Assembly (NCBI RefSeq): GCF_008370045.1
Contig: NZ_VOBN01000026.1
Location: 1 to 64,000 of the forward strand
DNA from: Pseudomonas sp. ANT_J12
GTDB lineage: Bacteria; Pseudomonadota; Gammaproteobacteria; Pseudomonadales; Pseudomonadaceae
Reading direction: 5' to 3'
DNA length: 64,000 nucleotides
In this document: positions 26,206-34,139 of the stretch, one piece after another
Numbering within the stretch: the first letter of the stretch is position 1
Layout of the letters: every line of letters begins with the position of its first letter
Position numbers and translations under genes: made by a program
The notes under the pieces: model-generated
What the model was told of the DNA's origin: nothing
Databases searched by the model: none
The model's input: the letters and a program-made list of their open reading frames with translations, nothing else

Positions 26206-26694
26206 GCAGGAGCGAGGCTTGCCCGCGAAGGCGACCTCACAGTCAACATAAATCCCAAACCTGAAAAACGGACGCTCCGCGTTCGGCTTTGAATGGGACG
26301 CGGAGCGTCCCGGGCTGCATTCCCACGCAGAGCGTGGGAACGATCATGCGTCCTTCTGTAGGAGCGAGGCTTGCCCGCGAAGGCGACCTCACAGTCAACA
26401 TAAATCCCGAACCTGAAAAAGCCCGCTGACCTTCTCGGTCCAACAGGCTTCTCGTTCCCACGCTCTGCGGGGGAATGCCTCAACGGACGCTCTGCGTTCG
26501 GCTTTGAAGGGACGCGGAGCGTCCCGGGCTGCATTCCCACGCAGAGCGTGGGAACGATCATGCGTCCTTCTGTAGGAGCGAGGCTTGCCCGCGAAGACGG
26601 CCTCAAAGACAACACAAATCCCGGACCTGAAAAAGCCCGCTGACCTTCCCGGTCCAGCGGGCTTCTCGTTCCCACGCCGTGCATGGGAACGATC
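26206..26694. repeat. Mosaic tandem array of REP and GATCGTTCCCACGC elements
   Basis: Between fpvF and the mbtH-like gene a compound unit is repeated. The unit is a GTAGGAGCGAGGCTTGCCCGCGAA REP (26206-26229, 26358-26381, 26572-26595), about 45 bp ending in CCTGAAAAA, a GCCCGCTGACC hairpin, then a GATCGTTCCCACGC element (partial 26270-26345, near-complete 26451-26559, minimal 26665-26694). The second and third REPs are 214 bp apart, while the first and second are 150 bp apart because part of the first unit is missing. No coding frame fits. Confidence 0.85.
26631..26664 (+). terminator. Terminator-like hairpin within the repeat array
   Basis: AAAAGCCCGCTGACC pairs with GGTCCAGCGGGCTT around a TTCCC loop. 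A second, slightly diverged copy lies near 26418-26451. The repeat array may have captured the fpv operon terminator. Confidence 0.55.
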
Positions 26695-26696
26695 AC

Positions 26697-26734
26697 AAAA
26701 AAACCGCTGACTGTTACCGGTTCAGCGGTTTTTT
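26697..26734. terminator. Bidirectional rho-independent terminator
   Basis: AAAAAACCGCTGA and TCAGCGGTTTTTT form a stem with an A-run on one side and a T-run on the other. It lies between the convergent fpv operon and the mbtH-like gene and can end transcription from both. Confidence 0.88.
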
Positions 26735-26747
26735 ATGCGCAGTGACT

Positions 26748-26975
26748 TTAGTGAGCCACAGCCGCCTGCTCATCCATCTTCTGGCGCAAGCTCAGCGGAC
26801 GCATGTCGGTCCAGGTCTCTTCGATGTAGGCCAGGCACTCTTTCTTCAAACCGCTCTTGCCCACGGTACGCCAGCCTTGTGGCACGGCTTTGTAGTCGGG
26901 CCAGATCGAGTATTGCTCTTCGTGGTTGACCACGACCTGAAAGAGGATGTCCTCGCGGTCGAATACTGACGTCAT
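26748..26975 (-). CDS. MbtH-like protein of the pyoverdine pathway
   Basis: A 75-residue MbtH-like protein, an activator and chaperone of NRPS adenylation domains. The family signature is complete: NHEEQYSIWPDY, VPQGW, and WTDMRPLSLR. In P. aeruginosa the corresponding gene (PA2412) lies beside pvdH and is needed for pyoverdine. It probably binds one or more adenylation domains of PvdL or other Pvd synthetases. The ATG at 26975 gives the exact family length; longer upstream frame is not homologous. Its own iron-starvation box lies 62 bases upstream. Confidence 0.92.
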   Translation of the reverse strand: MTSVFDREDILFQVVVNHEEQYSIWPDYKAVPQGWRTVGKSGLKKECLAYIEETWTDMRPLSLRQKMDEQAAVAH

Positions 26976-27036
26976 GGTGTATCTCCATCGCTGTAGGGGT
27001 GGGCTGCACGGCGTGTGCAGCCGGTATGTAAAAGGA

Positions 27037-27060
27037 ACGTTCGGGGCCGCGGAAAATTTA
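27037..27060 (-). promoter_or_regulatory. Iron-starvation (IS) box, PvdS promoter of the mbtH-like gene
   Basis: On the minus strand TAAAT and CGT are separated by exactly 16 bases, the PvdS promoter consensus. The first three bases (TAA) are the stop codon of pvdH, so a promoter element and a stop codon are shared. Confidence 0.85.
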
Positions 27061-28470
27061 GAGCGTGGCGGTGGCCGCCGCCAACGCACGGCCGAAAATC
27101 TCTGCGACGCGGTCGATTTCGGCAGCGGTGATCACCAGCGGCGGCAAGAAACGCACCACCGCCCCGTGGCGACCGCCCAGCTCCAGGATCAAGCCGCGCT
27201 TGAGGCATTCGCGCTGCACCAGCGGTGCCAGACGCCCGAACGCCGGCGGATGGCCTTGCACGTCCGGGATGCCGCTCGGGTTGACCAACTCGACGCCGAG
27301 CATCAAGCCGCGACCGCGAATATCCCCCAGTTGCGGGAAGTCCCGTTGCAGGATGCGCAGGTGTTCGCTCAGGCGTTCGCCCATGGCAGCGGCGTGGGCG
27401 CAGACATTGTTGTCTTTCAGGTAACGCATCACCGCGGAGCCGGCGGCCATGGCCATCTGATTACCGCGGAAGGTCCCGGCGTGGGCGCCCGGCAGCCAGG
27501 TGTCGAGCCAGTCGCGATAGACCACCACCGCCAACGGCAGGCTGCCGCCGATGGCCTTGGACAGCACCACCACGTCCGGAATGATCCCGGCGTGTTCAAA
27601 GGCAAACATTTTGCCGGTGCGGGCAAAACCGCTCTGGATTTCATCGACAATCAGCGCCACGCCGGCCTGCTCGGTGATGCGCCGCAAACCGCGCAGCCAG
27701 TCGAGATCCGCCGGAATCACCCCGCCCTCGCCCTGCACCACTTCGACGATCACCGCCGCCGGCAATTGCACGCCAGCCTCGGGGTCGTTGAGCAGGTTTT
27801 CCAGGTAGTTGAGGTTGACCTGTACACCCTGCGCGCCGCCGAGGCCGAACGGGCAGCGGTAGTCGTAAGGGTACGGCATGAATTGCACGCCGCTGCTGAG
27901 CAACGCGCCCAAGGGCTTTTTCGGCCCCAGGCTGCCCATCAGGCTCAGCGCACCCTGGCTCATGCCGTGGTAACCGCCCTGAAATGACAACACGGTGCTG
28001 CGTCCGGTGGCGGTGCGCACCAGTTTCAGCGCGGCTTCCACGGCATCGGTGCCGGTGGGGCCACAGAACTGGATCTTCGCTTGGGCGGCCAACGCGGGCG
28101 GCAGCAAGCCAAACAGATCCTGAACGAATTGATCCTTGACCGGCGTGGTCAGGTCGAGGGTGTGCAGCGGCAATTCATCGGTCAGCACTCGCTGGATCGC
28201 TTCGATCACCACCGGGTGGTTGTGCCCCAACGCCAGCGTGCCCGCACCGGCCAGGCAATCGATAAAACTGCGGCCTTCGACGTCTTCGACGTAAATGCCC
28301 TTGGCACGCTTGAGGGCCAGGGGAATCCGTCGCGGGTAGCTGCGGGCGTTGGATTCCTGCTGGCTCTGACGGGCCAGCAACGGCGATTCGTTGAACTGGT
28401 AAAGCGTCTCGGCAGGCGTCGGGGCGACCCGGACCGGCTGATCTTCGATAAGGCTGGTAGCGACTGACAT
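27058..28470 (-). CDS. pvdH: Diaminobutyrate-2-oxoglutarate aminotransferase PvdH
   Basis: A 470-residue class-III PLP aminotransferase that makes L-2,4-diaminobutyrate from aspartate semialdehyde and glutamate, a precursor built into the pyoverdine chromophore by PvdL. Visible are the entry motif IDCLAGAGTLALGHNHP, the cofactor-binding CGPTGTDAVEAALKL, the DEIQSGFARTG loop and the PLP lysine in VVLSKAIGGSLPLAVVVY. The ATG at 28470 is chosen for family length; a start at 28506 is possible. It lies behind an IS box and upstream of the mbtH-like gene, as in P. aeruginosa. Confidence 0.93.
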   Translation of the reverse strand: MSVATSLIEDQPVRVAPTPAETLYQFNESPLLARQSQQESNARSYPRRIPLALKRAKGIYVEDVEGRSFIDCLAGAGTLALGHNHPVVIEAIQRVLTDELPLHTLDLTTPVKDQFVQDLFGLLPPALAAQAKIQFCGPTGTDAVEAALKLVRTATGRSTVLSFQGGYHGMSQGALSLMGSLGPKKPLGALLSSGVQFMPYPYDYRCPFGLGGAQGVQVNLNYLENLLNDPEAGVQLPAAVIVEVVQGEGGVIPADLDWLRGLRRITEQAGVALIVDEIQSGFARTGKMFAFEHAGIIPDVVVLSKAIGGSLPLAVVVYRDWLDTWLPGAHAGTFRGNQMAMAAGSAVMRYLKDNNVCAHAAAMGERLSEHLRILQRDFPQLGDIRGRGLMLGVELVNPSGIPDVQGHPPAFGRLAPLVQRECLKRGLILELGGRHGAVVRFLPPLVITAAEIDRVAEIFGRALAAATATL

Positions 28471-28572
28471 CTCTCGACCCCTCAATACGCTGTGGATAGT
28501 GACCAAAACTGCACACCGGGCAGGTGCGCGTTCCGGTCATGGGGCGCACTTGCAGGTTTTCCTGTTCTGGAA

Positions 28573-28596
28573 ACGCATCAGGGGCGTGGGGATTTA
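28573..28596 (-). promoter_or_regulatory. Iron-starvation (IS) box, PvdS promoter of pvdH
   Basis: On the minus strand CTAAATCCCC begins the element, and CGT follows TAAAT after exactly 16 bases. It lies about 100 bases before the pvdH start and just past the end of the GNAT gene. This is the closest match to the published consensus in the window. Confidence 0.9.
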
Positions 28597-28613
28597 GACC
28601 CGCGATCAGCTTT

Positions 28614-29099
28614 CTATGAAGGTGGCGTCAGCGCCTTGTGCATGGGAATGGCGTGAAGCCCCGCCACGCTGAAGGTTTCGGCGCTGGCGCGATAACCCAG
28701 GTGCCGATAAAAGGCTTCGCTGGTGCGGGTGCTGTTGAGGTGTACCTGGTGCACGCCCTGATTGAGCAACCAGGCTTCGAGGTCGTGAATCAAGGCCTGC
28801 CCGGCGCCGCGACGAAACCATTCCGGCTGCACGTAGCAGAAGGCGATTCTGCCGCTGATCGCCGCCATGGCCACGCCGATCGGTTTGTCCTGAAGCAGGG
28901 CAATGCTCAGGTAAAACCGTTGGTCGGTAAGCCAGGTGTGGATATGTTCGGCGGTTTTGTTGTGGGTCCAGGCGGCGACGATTTTCGCGTCGTTGCGGTG
29001 GTCGAGTGCGCAACCGACGCGGATCGAGCGATCAACGATGCGGCTGATGATTCCGGCGTCGGCAGGCGTTGCGTTGCAGATGTGCAGGGCTGTTTCCAT
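28614..29099 (-). CDS. GNAT-family N-acetyltransferase
   Basis: A 161-residue GNAT protein. The acetyl-CoA-binding loop appears as QPEWFRRGAGQALIHDLEAWL, followed by the typical strand VHLNSTRTSEAFYRHLGYR. The substrate is unknown. It lies between the pvdH promoter and the dsb two-component genes, but nothing in the sequence ties it to pyoverdine. The start at 29099 gives a normal GNAT length. Confidence 0.82.
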   Translation of the reverse strand: METALHICNATPADAGIISRIVDRSIRVGCALDHRNDAKIVAAWTHNKTAEHIHTWLTDQRFYLSIALLQDKPIGVAMAAISGRIAFCYVQPEWFRRGAGQALIHDLEAWLLNQGVHQVHLNSTRTSEAFYRHLGYRASAETFSVAGLHAIPMHKALTPPS

Positions 29100-29208
29100 G
29101 GCGCTGTTACCTCAATCCATTGAGTCAAAGCTGCCGGGAAGATAGCCCCGAGGGCGGCTGGATGGCTAATGGAGAGAAGTTACATTTGATGTGCAACACA
29201 GATCCCGT

Positions 29209-29300
29209 GTAGGAGCAAAGCTTGCTCGCGAAAGCGGTGTGTCAGGCAACGACGATGTTGAATGACACACCGCTTTCGCGAGCAAGCTTCGCTCCTACAG
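29209..29300. repeat. REP inverted pair forming a long hairpin
   Basis: GTAGGAGCAAAGCTTGCTCGCGAAAGCGGTGTGTCA and its near-perfect complement flank a short loop, giving an arm of about 36 bp. It is a variant of the GTAGGAGCGAGGCTTGCCCGCGAA family, located between the GNAT gene and the histidine kinase gene, where it could also end kinase transcription. Confidence 0.88.
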
Positions 29301-29311
29301 GGGTTGTGGTG

Positions 29312-30637
29312 TCAGACCGTTTGCAGCGGCATTGTCAGTTCAACCCGCAACCCGTCCGGCCGGCTGTCGAAATGCAACGTGCAGGCACAGCGCTGAACAA
29401 TCGCCTGAACAATCGCCAACCCCAGCCCGCAACCGGTGCTCTGGCCGTTGCGCCAGAAGCGCTGGGTCAGGTGCTGCAGATCATCTTCGGCAATCCCCGG
29501 CCCATGGTCGCGGACCACGAAACGCACGCGGTTGCCGGTGGTTTCCAGGCTCAGTTCCACTGCGCCGTCGCTTGGGGTATGGCGCAGTGCGTTGTCCAGC
29601 AGGTTGCGCAGCGCGGCTATCGACAACACCGCGGGCATTTGCACCGGGGCGGCCGAGCACTTCGCCGGCGCTTGAAACTTGATGCGCTGGCGATCACCGC
29701 TGGCGGCGTCCTGAATCGCCAGTTTCGCCACCTGCTCGGCGCTGCATTGCACGCCGTCATCGAATGACAAACTGCCCTCGACCCGCGCCAGCAACAGCAA
29801 TTGTTCAAGGGTGCGGTGCAGGCGATCGGCGCCCTCCTCGGCCCGGGCCAGGGATTGATCCCGCGCCGCGCCGTCGGTCATGCGCGCCACTTGCAGGTGG
29901 GTCTTGATCGCGGTCAACGGGCTGCGCAGTTCATGGGCGGCGTCGCCGGTCAGGCGACGTTCGCGCTCGATGGTGCGGCCGATGCGCTGGAACAGTTGAT
30001 TCTGAGTATCGAGCAACGGCTGCAACTCGCTGGGCAACGGTTGGATCTGCAACGGTTCGAGGGAATCGGCGCTGCGGCGCATCAAGGCATCACGCATGCG
30101 ATTGAGCGGCGCCAGCCCCTGGCCGATGCCCAGCCAGAGCAGGCACAGGCAACCGAGCAACGCCACACCGACCGGCACCGAAGCGGCCAACAGGATCGAC
30201 ATGTTCAGGGCTTCGCGCTCGATCTGCCGGTCCGCCGTGGTGATGCGCAAATCACCGCGTGCCAGGGTGAAACTGCGCCACGGCGCGCCATCGATCATCT
30301 GGTCGTGGAAGCCCATTTTCTCGGCTTCCAGCTTCTGTTGCGGGTCGGTGTGGCTGCGGGCAAGGATTTCACCGCGCAGCGAGCTGACCTGACAGGCCAT
30401 GCCACCGGGGACGTTCAATTGTTCGGCACTGAAATGCGTGCCCTCGCCCTTGGTCGGCAGCGCCGGCAATTGCTCCATCAGCCCGGCAACCATCCGCGCC
30501 GAGGCCACCAGGCGCTGGTCGAGGGAAAACATCATCTGGTTACGCAGGTCGCTGAGCATCCAGGCCGCCGCCAGCGCCCAGATCAGCGCAAACGCGGCGC
30601 CGAGGGTCAGGCTCAGGCGCAAACGCAGGCTCATCAC
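29312..30637 (-). CDS. dsbS: Sensor histidine kinase, DsbS-like
   Basis: A 441-residue kinase with an N-terminal membrane helix (residues 9-28), a periplasmic sensor domain of about 125 residues, a second helix (about 149-172), HAMP-like linker, and HisKA/HATPase domains. The phosphorylated histidine is in GDAAHELRSPLTAI, and N, G1 and G2 boxes are RNLLDNALRHTP, VRDHGPGIAEDD and GCGLGLAIVQ. The sensor has cysteine 82 (GGMACQV). I recall Cys82 reported as the copper-binding residue of P. aeruginosa DsbS. Its start overlaps the regulator stop by four bases. It probably senses copper or thiol stress and controls the downstream dsb operon. Confidence 0.82.
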   Translation of the reverse strand: MMSLRLRLSLTLGAAFALIWALAAAWMLSDLRNQMMFSLDQRLVASARMVAGLMEQLPALPTKGEGTHFSAEQLNVPGGMACQVSSLRGEILARSHTDPQQKLEAEKMGFHDQMIDGAPWRSFTLARGDLRITTADRQIEREALNMSILLAASVPVGVALLGCLCLLWLGIGQGLAPLNRMRDALMRRSADSLEPLQIQPLPSELQPLLDTQNQLFQRIGRTIERERRLTGDAAHELRSPLTAIKTHLQVARMTDGAARDQSLARAEEGADRLHRTLEQLLLLARVEGSLSFDDGVQCSAEQVAKLAIQDAASGDRQRIKFQAPAKCSAAPVQMPAVLSIAALRNLLDNALRHTPSDGAVELSLETTGNRVRFVVRDHGPGIAEDDLQHLTQRFWRNGQSTGCGLGLAIVQAIVQRCACTLHFDSRPDGLRVELTMPLQTV

Positions 30638-31314
30638 TTCGATTGATCTCCGCCATCGGCTGGCCCGAGGCGATAGCCCAGGCCGCGCACCGTTTCGACG
30701 ATGCCATTGCCGAGTTTACGCCGCAGGTGATGGATATGAACGTTGAGCGCATTGCTTTCCAGCTCATCGTTGAAGCCGTAGACGCTGTCTTTCAATTGCT
30801 CGGTGGACAACACTCGGCCACGGTTGTGGAGCAAGGCTTGCAGCAGCGATTGCTCGCGCCGCGACAAGTCCACCGGCTGGCCGGCGAGCAGGGTTTCGCG
30901 GCTGCTCGGGTCGTAGGTCAGCGCACCGTGCTCGATCAGGTTGACGCTGCGCCCGGCCACCCGCCGCAACAAAGTGTGCAGGCGCGCGGCGAGTTCACGC
31001 AGGTCGAAGGGTTTGAGCAGGTAATCGTCGGCGCCGGCCTGCAAACCATCGACGCGGTCGGTGACCGAGTCCCGCGCCGTCAGGATCAGCACCGGAATCT
31101 CCAGGCCACCATTGCGCAATTGTTGAAGCAACTTGAGGCCGTCTTCGTCCGGCAGGCCGAGGTCGAGCACCATGACGTCAAACTCGGCGACCTTGAGCAT
31201 CGCCCGCGCCGACGATGCGGTGGCGACATGTTCCACGGTCAGGCCCTGGGCGGTGAGGCCGGCGACGATACCGCTGGCGATCAGCTCATCGTCTTCACAA
31301 ACCAGTACGTGCAT
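30634..31314 (-). CDS. dsbR: OmpR-family response regulator, DsbR-like
   Basis: A 226-residue regulator with receiver and winged-helix DNA-binding domains. The receiver shows the acidic pair EDD at residues 7-9, the phosphorylated aspartate D51 in VMVLDLGLPDEDG, the T/S switch in LILTARDS and the lysine in LLKPFDL. The C-terminal domain ends VHIHHLRRKLGNGIVETVRGLGYRLG. The ATG at 31314 follows GGAG; the upstream frame to 31368 is not homologous. Paired with the kinase and near dsbDEG, it matches the DsbRS system (PA2479-PA2480). Tandem TTAATC-type half-sites lie 42 bases upstream. Confidence 0.85.
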   Translation of the reverse strand: MHVLVCEDDELIASGIVAGLTAQGLTVEHVATASSARAMLKVAEFDVMVLDLGLPDEDGLKLLQQLRNGGLEIPVLILTARDSVTDRVDGLQAGADDYLLKPFDLRELAARLHTLLRRVAGRSVNLIEHGALTYDPSSRETLLAGQPVDLSRREQSLLQALLHNRGRVLSTEQLKDSVYGFNDELESNALNVHIHHLRRKLGNGIVETVRGLGYRLGPADGGDQSK

Positions 31315-31355
31315 GGGAGCTCCATCAGCCAAAAAAGGCGAGTCAAACAGAGAAG

Positions 31356-31372
31356 GATTAAGCCGCAATTAT
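31356..31372 (-). promoter_or_regulatory. Candidate DsbR site upstream of dsbRS
   Basis: On the minus strand ATAATT-GCGGC-TTAATC gives two half-sites whose starts are 11 bases apart, one DNA turn. This is the usual layout for OmpR-family regulators. The same layout with TTAATC in both halves is found before dsbD at 34140-34156. Confidence 0.55.
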
Positions 31373-31595
31373 GGCAGGGCCACAACCGATCGGAATGGAG
31401 GGAGGCCAGCGACGCCGCAGCGGTATAGGACGCTATAGCCCCGAACAGCGTTATTCAACAGGGCGTTATTTAAACAATCAAACTTCCAGAAGAAACAATC
31501 TTCAATACTTTGCAACTATACAGCGCCCCGACCCACTCACTAACCTGCCCACCCATCGCACTGACAACCACACCTTATTTAAAAGATATTTTTAT

Positions 31596-32291
31596 ATGCC
31601 CGCACTTAGCAGCTTTGTTGCCGTCGATTGGCGCTCCGGCCCCGACCAGATCTATTTCTTCTTTAAGGAAACCAACACTTACTCACGTTTCAGCATCGCT
31701 GACAATCGGGTGCCTTCGGGTTATCCTCGGCCCGTTCCGTCCCACTGGGATACCTTTAACAACGCACAAGATCTTCGCTTCGGATTCAGCACTACGGGAA
31801 TAAGCCCTGCGCAACCATTCGGATTTGATTCAGATATCTTATGGCTGTTCTATAAGGAAGACGGCGTTCCCATGGTCTGCAAATATGATCAGGATACGGA
31901 CAGCGTCAATGGCACCTATCGACTGGTGGACTCCATCTGGTATCAGCTACTGCCCTTTTTCGACAACATCGTTGCAGGTACATGGTGGCAAAGATCACCG
32001 CAGCCTCGCTTATTTCGTTTCCTGATGAATAACGGGCACTTCCTGTCCCTTAACCTCGCTATCAATAAACTGAACCAAGAACCCATCACCCATAAAACCT
32101 GGCCGGGACTGGAGCCGTACAAGGACCAAATCATCACAGCCGCACAAAATGACCGGACATTCGCCCACAGTTACTTCTATATTTTTCTGAACGATAACGA
32201 GTACCTGAGATACGACGTCCAAGGCAACAGATTGGACGCCGGTCCTATTGCCGTGGATGACGTCTCCTGGCCCGGGTTATTGCGCAACTGA
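31596..32291 (+). CDS. Hemopexin-repeat protein 1 (photopexin-like)
   Basis: A 231-residue protein made of four hemopexin-like blades of about 55 residues, without signal peptide or membrane segment. Each blade has the aromatic strand and closing tryptophan typical of the fold: IYFFFKETNTYSRFSIADN, ILWLFYKEDGVPMVCKYDQD, LFRFLMNNGHFLSLNLAIN and FYIFLNDNEYLRYDVQGN. The last two blades end in WPGL. The product is probably a cytosolic four-bladed propeller, a fold that binds metals, small molecules or proteins. Bacterial relatives include the photopexins of Photorhabdus. The gene is AT-richer than its neighbours and lacks a strong ribosome site. The ATG at 31596 is chosen as the start of homology with the paralogue. 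Confidence 0.78.
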   Translation: MPALSSFVAVDWRSGPDQIYFFFKETNTYSRFSIADNRVPSGYPRPVPSHWDTFNNAQDLRFGFSTTGISPAQPFGFDSDILWLFYKEDGVPMVCKYDQDTDSVNGTYRLVDSIWYQLLPFFDNIVAGTWWQRSPQPRLFRFLMNNGHFLSLNLAINKLNQEPITHKTWPGLEPYKDQIITAAQNDRTFAHSYFYIFLNDNEYLRYDVQGNRLDAGPIAVDDVSWPGLLRN

Positions 32292-32323
32292 ACACGTCAC
32301 TTCAATTTGAAAGGAATCAATAA

Positions 32324-33031
32324 ATGCCAGTGCTTAAAAACGTGGTTGCCGTCGATTGGCGCGCCGGGATGGACCGCTGTTATTTCTTTTTCAAGGACAG
32401 CCTCACATATTCCCGTTTTGATATCGGTGATAACAAAGTTGCGCAAGGCTACCCCGCCAACGTCAGTGCCAGCAACTGGGATGACTTCCATTCCCATGTC
32501 AAGAACCTGCGCTTTGGATTCACCACCACCGGGATACACCCCACTCGCTCGGGAATCAATGGCGTAGATTCAGATATCTTATGGCTCTTCTATTATGAAG
32601 AGGGTTTGCCCATGGTCTGCCAATACGATCAGGACACTGACAAAGTACACAGTCTTGCCCGCCTGGAGGATTCACCGTGGAATTCCCTGAGTCCTTACTT
32701 CAGTCGCATTGTCGCTGGCACCTGGTGGCAAAATTACCGTGATGTGCAACTGTTCCGGTTTTTAATGAATGACGCAAAGGCGCTCTCCCTTGATCTGCGC
32801 ACAAACAAACTGACCCTGGAAGCCATTACACACACCACGTGGCCCGGCCTGGAAAACTATAAACATCGCATCATTACCGCTGTACAAAATGATCGAACCT
32901 GGGCAGACAGCTATTACTACATCTTTCTGACTGATAACGAATACATCCGATACAACATCCCGAAGAACAAGGCTGAATCAGGCCCGATCAAAGTGGATGA
33001 CGTAAGCTGGCCCGGATTGTTGCGAGACTGA
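32324..33031 (+). CDS. Hemopexin-repeat protein 2, tandem paralogue
   Basis: A 235-residue paralogue of the preceding gene, aligning end to end by eye at well over half identity. Both begin with a VAVDWR-like motif and share DSDILWLFY, VAGTWW and ending VDDVSWPGLLR. It carries the same four hemopexin-like blades and no export signal. It starts 32 bases after the first gene's stop, with AAAGGAATCAATAA as ribosome site, so they form an operon. The pair may form a heterodimer or have diverged in ligand. The function is unknown; possible roles are metal or heme binding, or interaction with another organism. Confidence 0.8.
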   Translation: MPVLKNVVAVDWRAGMDRCYFFFKDSLTYSRFDIGDNKVAQGYPANVSASNWDDFHSHVKNLRFGFTTTGIHPTRSGINGVDSDILWLFYYEEGLPMVCQYDQDTDKVHSLARLEDSPWNSLSPYFSRIVAGTWWQNYRDVQLFRFLMNDAKALSLDLRTNKLTLEAITHTTWPGLENYKHRIITAVQNDRTWADSYYYIFLTDNEYIRYNIPKNKAESGPIKVDDVSWPGLLRD

Positions 33032-33087
33032 AATGGGTGAGGGTGCAGAAAACGATAAATATGTAACGCACCCCGCCCTGCTTTGCT

Positions 33088-33133
33088 CAATACCCTGTGT
33101 GGACGTTCAATCAACTCACTCACACAGGTATTG
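33088..33133 (+). promoter_or_regulatory. Inverted repeat covering the ribosome site of the Sel1-like gene
   Basis: CAATACCCTGTGTG (33088-33101) and CACACAGGTATTG (33121-33133) pair along 13 bases with one bulged C and a 19-base loop. The right arm contains the only ribosome-site-like AGG and ends four bases before the ATG at 33137. In RNA this stem would hide the start site, and as DNA it could be an operator. Confidence 0.6.
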
Positions 33134-33136
33134 ACC

Positions 33137-34078
33137 ATGCAAGCCTACCCCGACGATTTAACCGCCCTGTTCAACCTGCTCAACAACGTGACCGCCCTGA
33201 TCGCCGACTTGAACATCCATCAGGAAAACGCCCGCAAAAAGGGACTGGAACTCTACAACCTCGGCAGTTTCAGGGCGTCGGAGCCCTACCTGACCATCGC
33301 GGCCGCCGCCGGTGAACGGGCCTCGCAATATGCCTTGGGCGAAGTGCTCAGGCGCCGTGAAGGCAGCGTCACCGAGGACGCTAAAAAGTGGTACCGACTG
33401 GCCGCCGCCCAAGGCGATGTCTACGCCTTGTTACGGCTCGGCGACAGCGACTCGCTGGACACGGCGCGGCAACTCCTGACGCCCCGTATCGAACAGGGTG
33501 ATGGTGAAGCCATGCTGCAGATGTACGAGCTGACCCGGGAGATCAAGTGGCTGAAAAAATCGGCCAACACCCGATTCCCGGAGGCCATGTACATCCTGGC
33601 GTTGGCGTACGACCGGGATAACAGCCTCGTCCCCCAGGGCCAGGATGCCGACACCCTGATTGATGTGTGGCTGCGAAGGGCCGCCCTGGCCAATCTGCCC
33701 CTGGCAATGAACTGGTACAGCAACCGCCCGGAGGTGACCCGGTTCCCATCGCTAAGGCGTGAATGGCTGGAAAAGACCGCCAATGCGGGTGATCTCTACG
33801 GCATGCTCAAATATGGCTTCGCCGTCGGCCACGGTGAAAGCGGACGCGACCCGGAATACGGCTACGCTAAAAACTATCCCTTCAGCTATATGCTGATCTG
33901 GCTGGTGGTAGACGCCGCCAAGGAGTATCAACTCCACAACAGCGCCACTACGTTCCTGACAGAACTGGCCAAGGACATGAGCCAGGAACAAATTGACCAG
34001 GCCGTGGGTTTTGCCCACAGCTGGAAGAGCACCCATCCCCCCATGTCGGAGAACCGCCTGACCTATCACGGCGCCTGA
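33137..34078 (+). CDS. Sel1/TPR-repeat protein
   Basis: A 313-residue, mostly helical protein with Sel1-type repeats: GSFRASEPYLTIAAAAGERASQYALGEVLRR, DAKKWYRLAAAQGDVYALLRLGD and LRREWLEKTANAGDLYGMLKYGFAVGHG. No signal peptide is seen, so it is probably cytosolic. Sel1 repeats serve as protein-interaction scaffolds, and a specific partner cannot be named. The ATG at 33137 is preferred to the upstream frame from 33083 because homology-like repeats begin after it. A hairpin covers its ribosome site, and a terminator-like hairpin follows. Confidence 0.75.
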   Translation: MQAYPDDLTALFNLLNNVTALIADLNIHQENARKKGLELYNLGSFRASEPYLTIAAAAGERASQYALGEVLRRREGSVTEDAKKWYRLAAAQGDVYALLRLGDSDSLDTARQLLTPRIEQGDGEAMLQMYELTREIKWLKKSANTRFPEAMYILALAYDRDNSLVPQGQDADTLIDVWLRRAALANLPLAMNWYSNRPEVTRFPSLRREWLEKTANAGDLYGMLKYGFAVGHGESGRDPEYGYAKNYPFSYMLIWLVVDAAKEYQLHNSATTFLTELAKDMSQEQIDQAVGFAHSWKSTHPPMSENRLTYHGA

Positions 34079-34107
34079 CCCGTGCCATGACGGTGTGACC
34101 CGATCTC

Positions 34108-34133
34108 GTTGCCGGGCTGGCCCGCCCGGCAAC
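34108..34133. terminator. GC-rich hairpin after the Sel1-like gene
   Basis: GTTGCCGGGC and GCCCGGCAAC form a perfect 10-bp stem with a 6-base loop, 30 bases after the Sel1-like gene. The run that follows (CTTCTATT) is a weak T-tract. It separates that gene from the dsbD promoter. Confidence 0.65.
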
Positions 34134-34139
34134 CTTCTA

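Noticed and set aside
26206..26694. A CRISPR array
   Set aside because: Repeats are palindromic REP elements with irregular periods of 150 and 214 bp and without unique short spacers; no cas genes are nearby.
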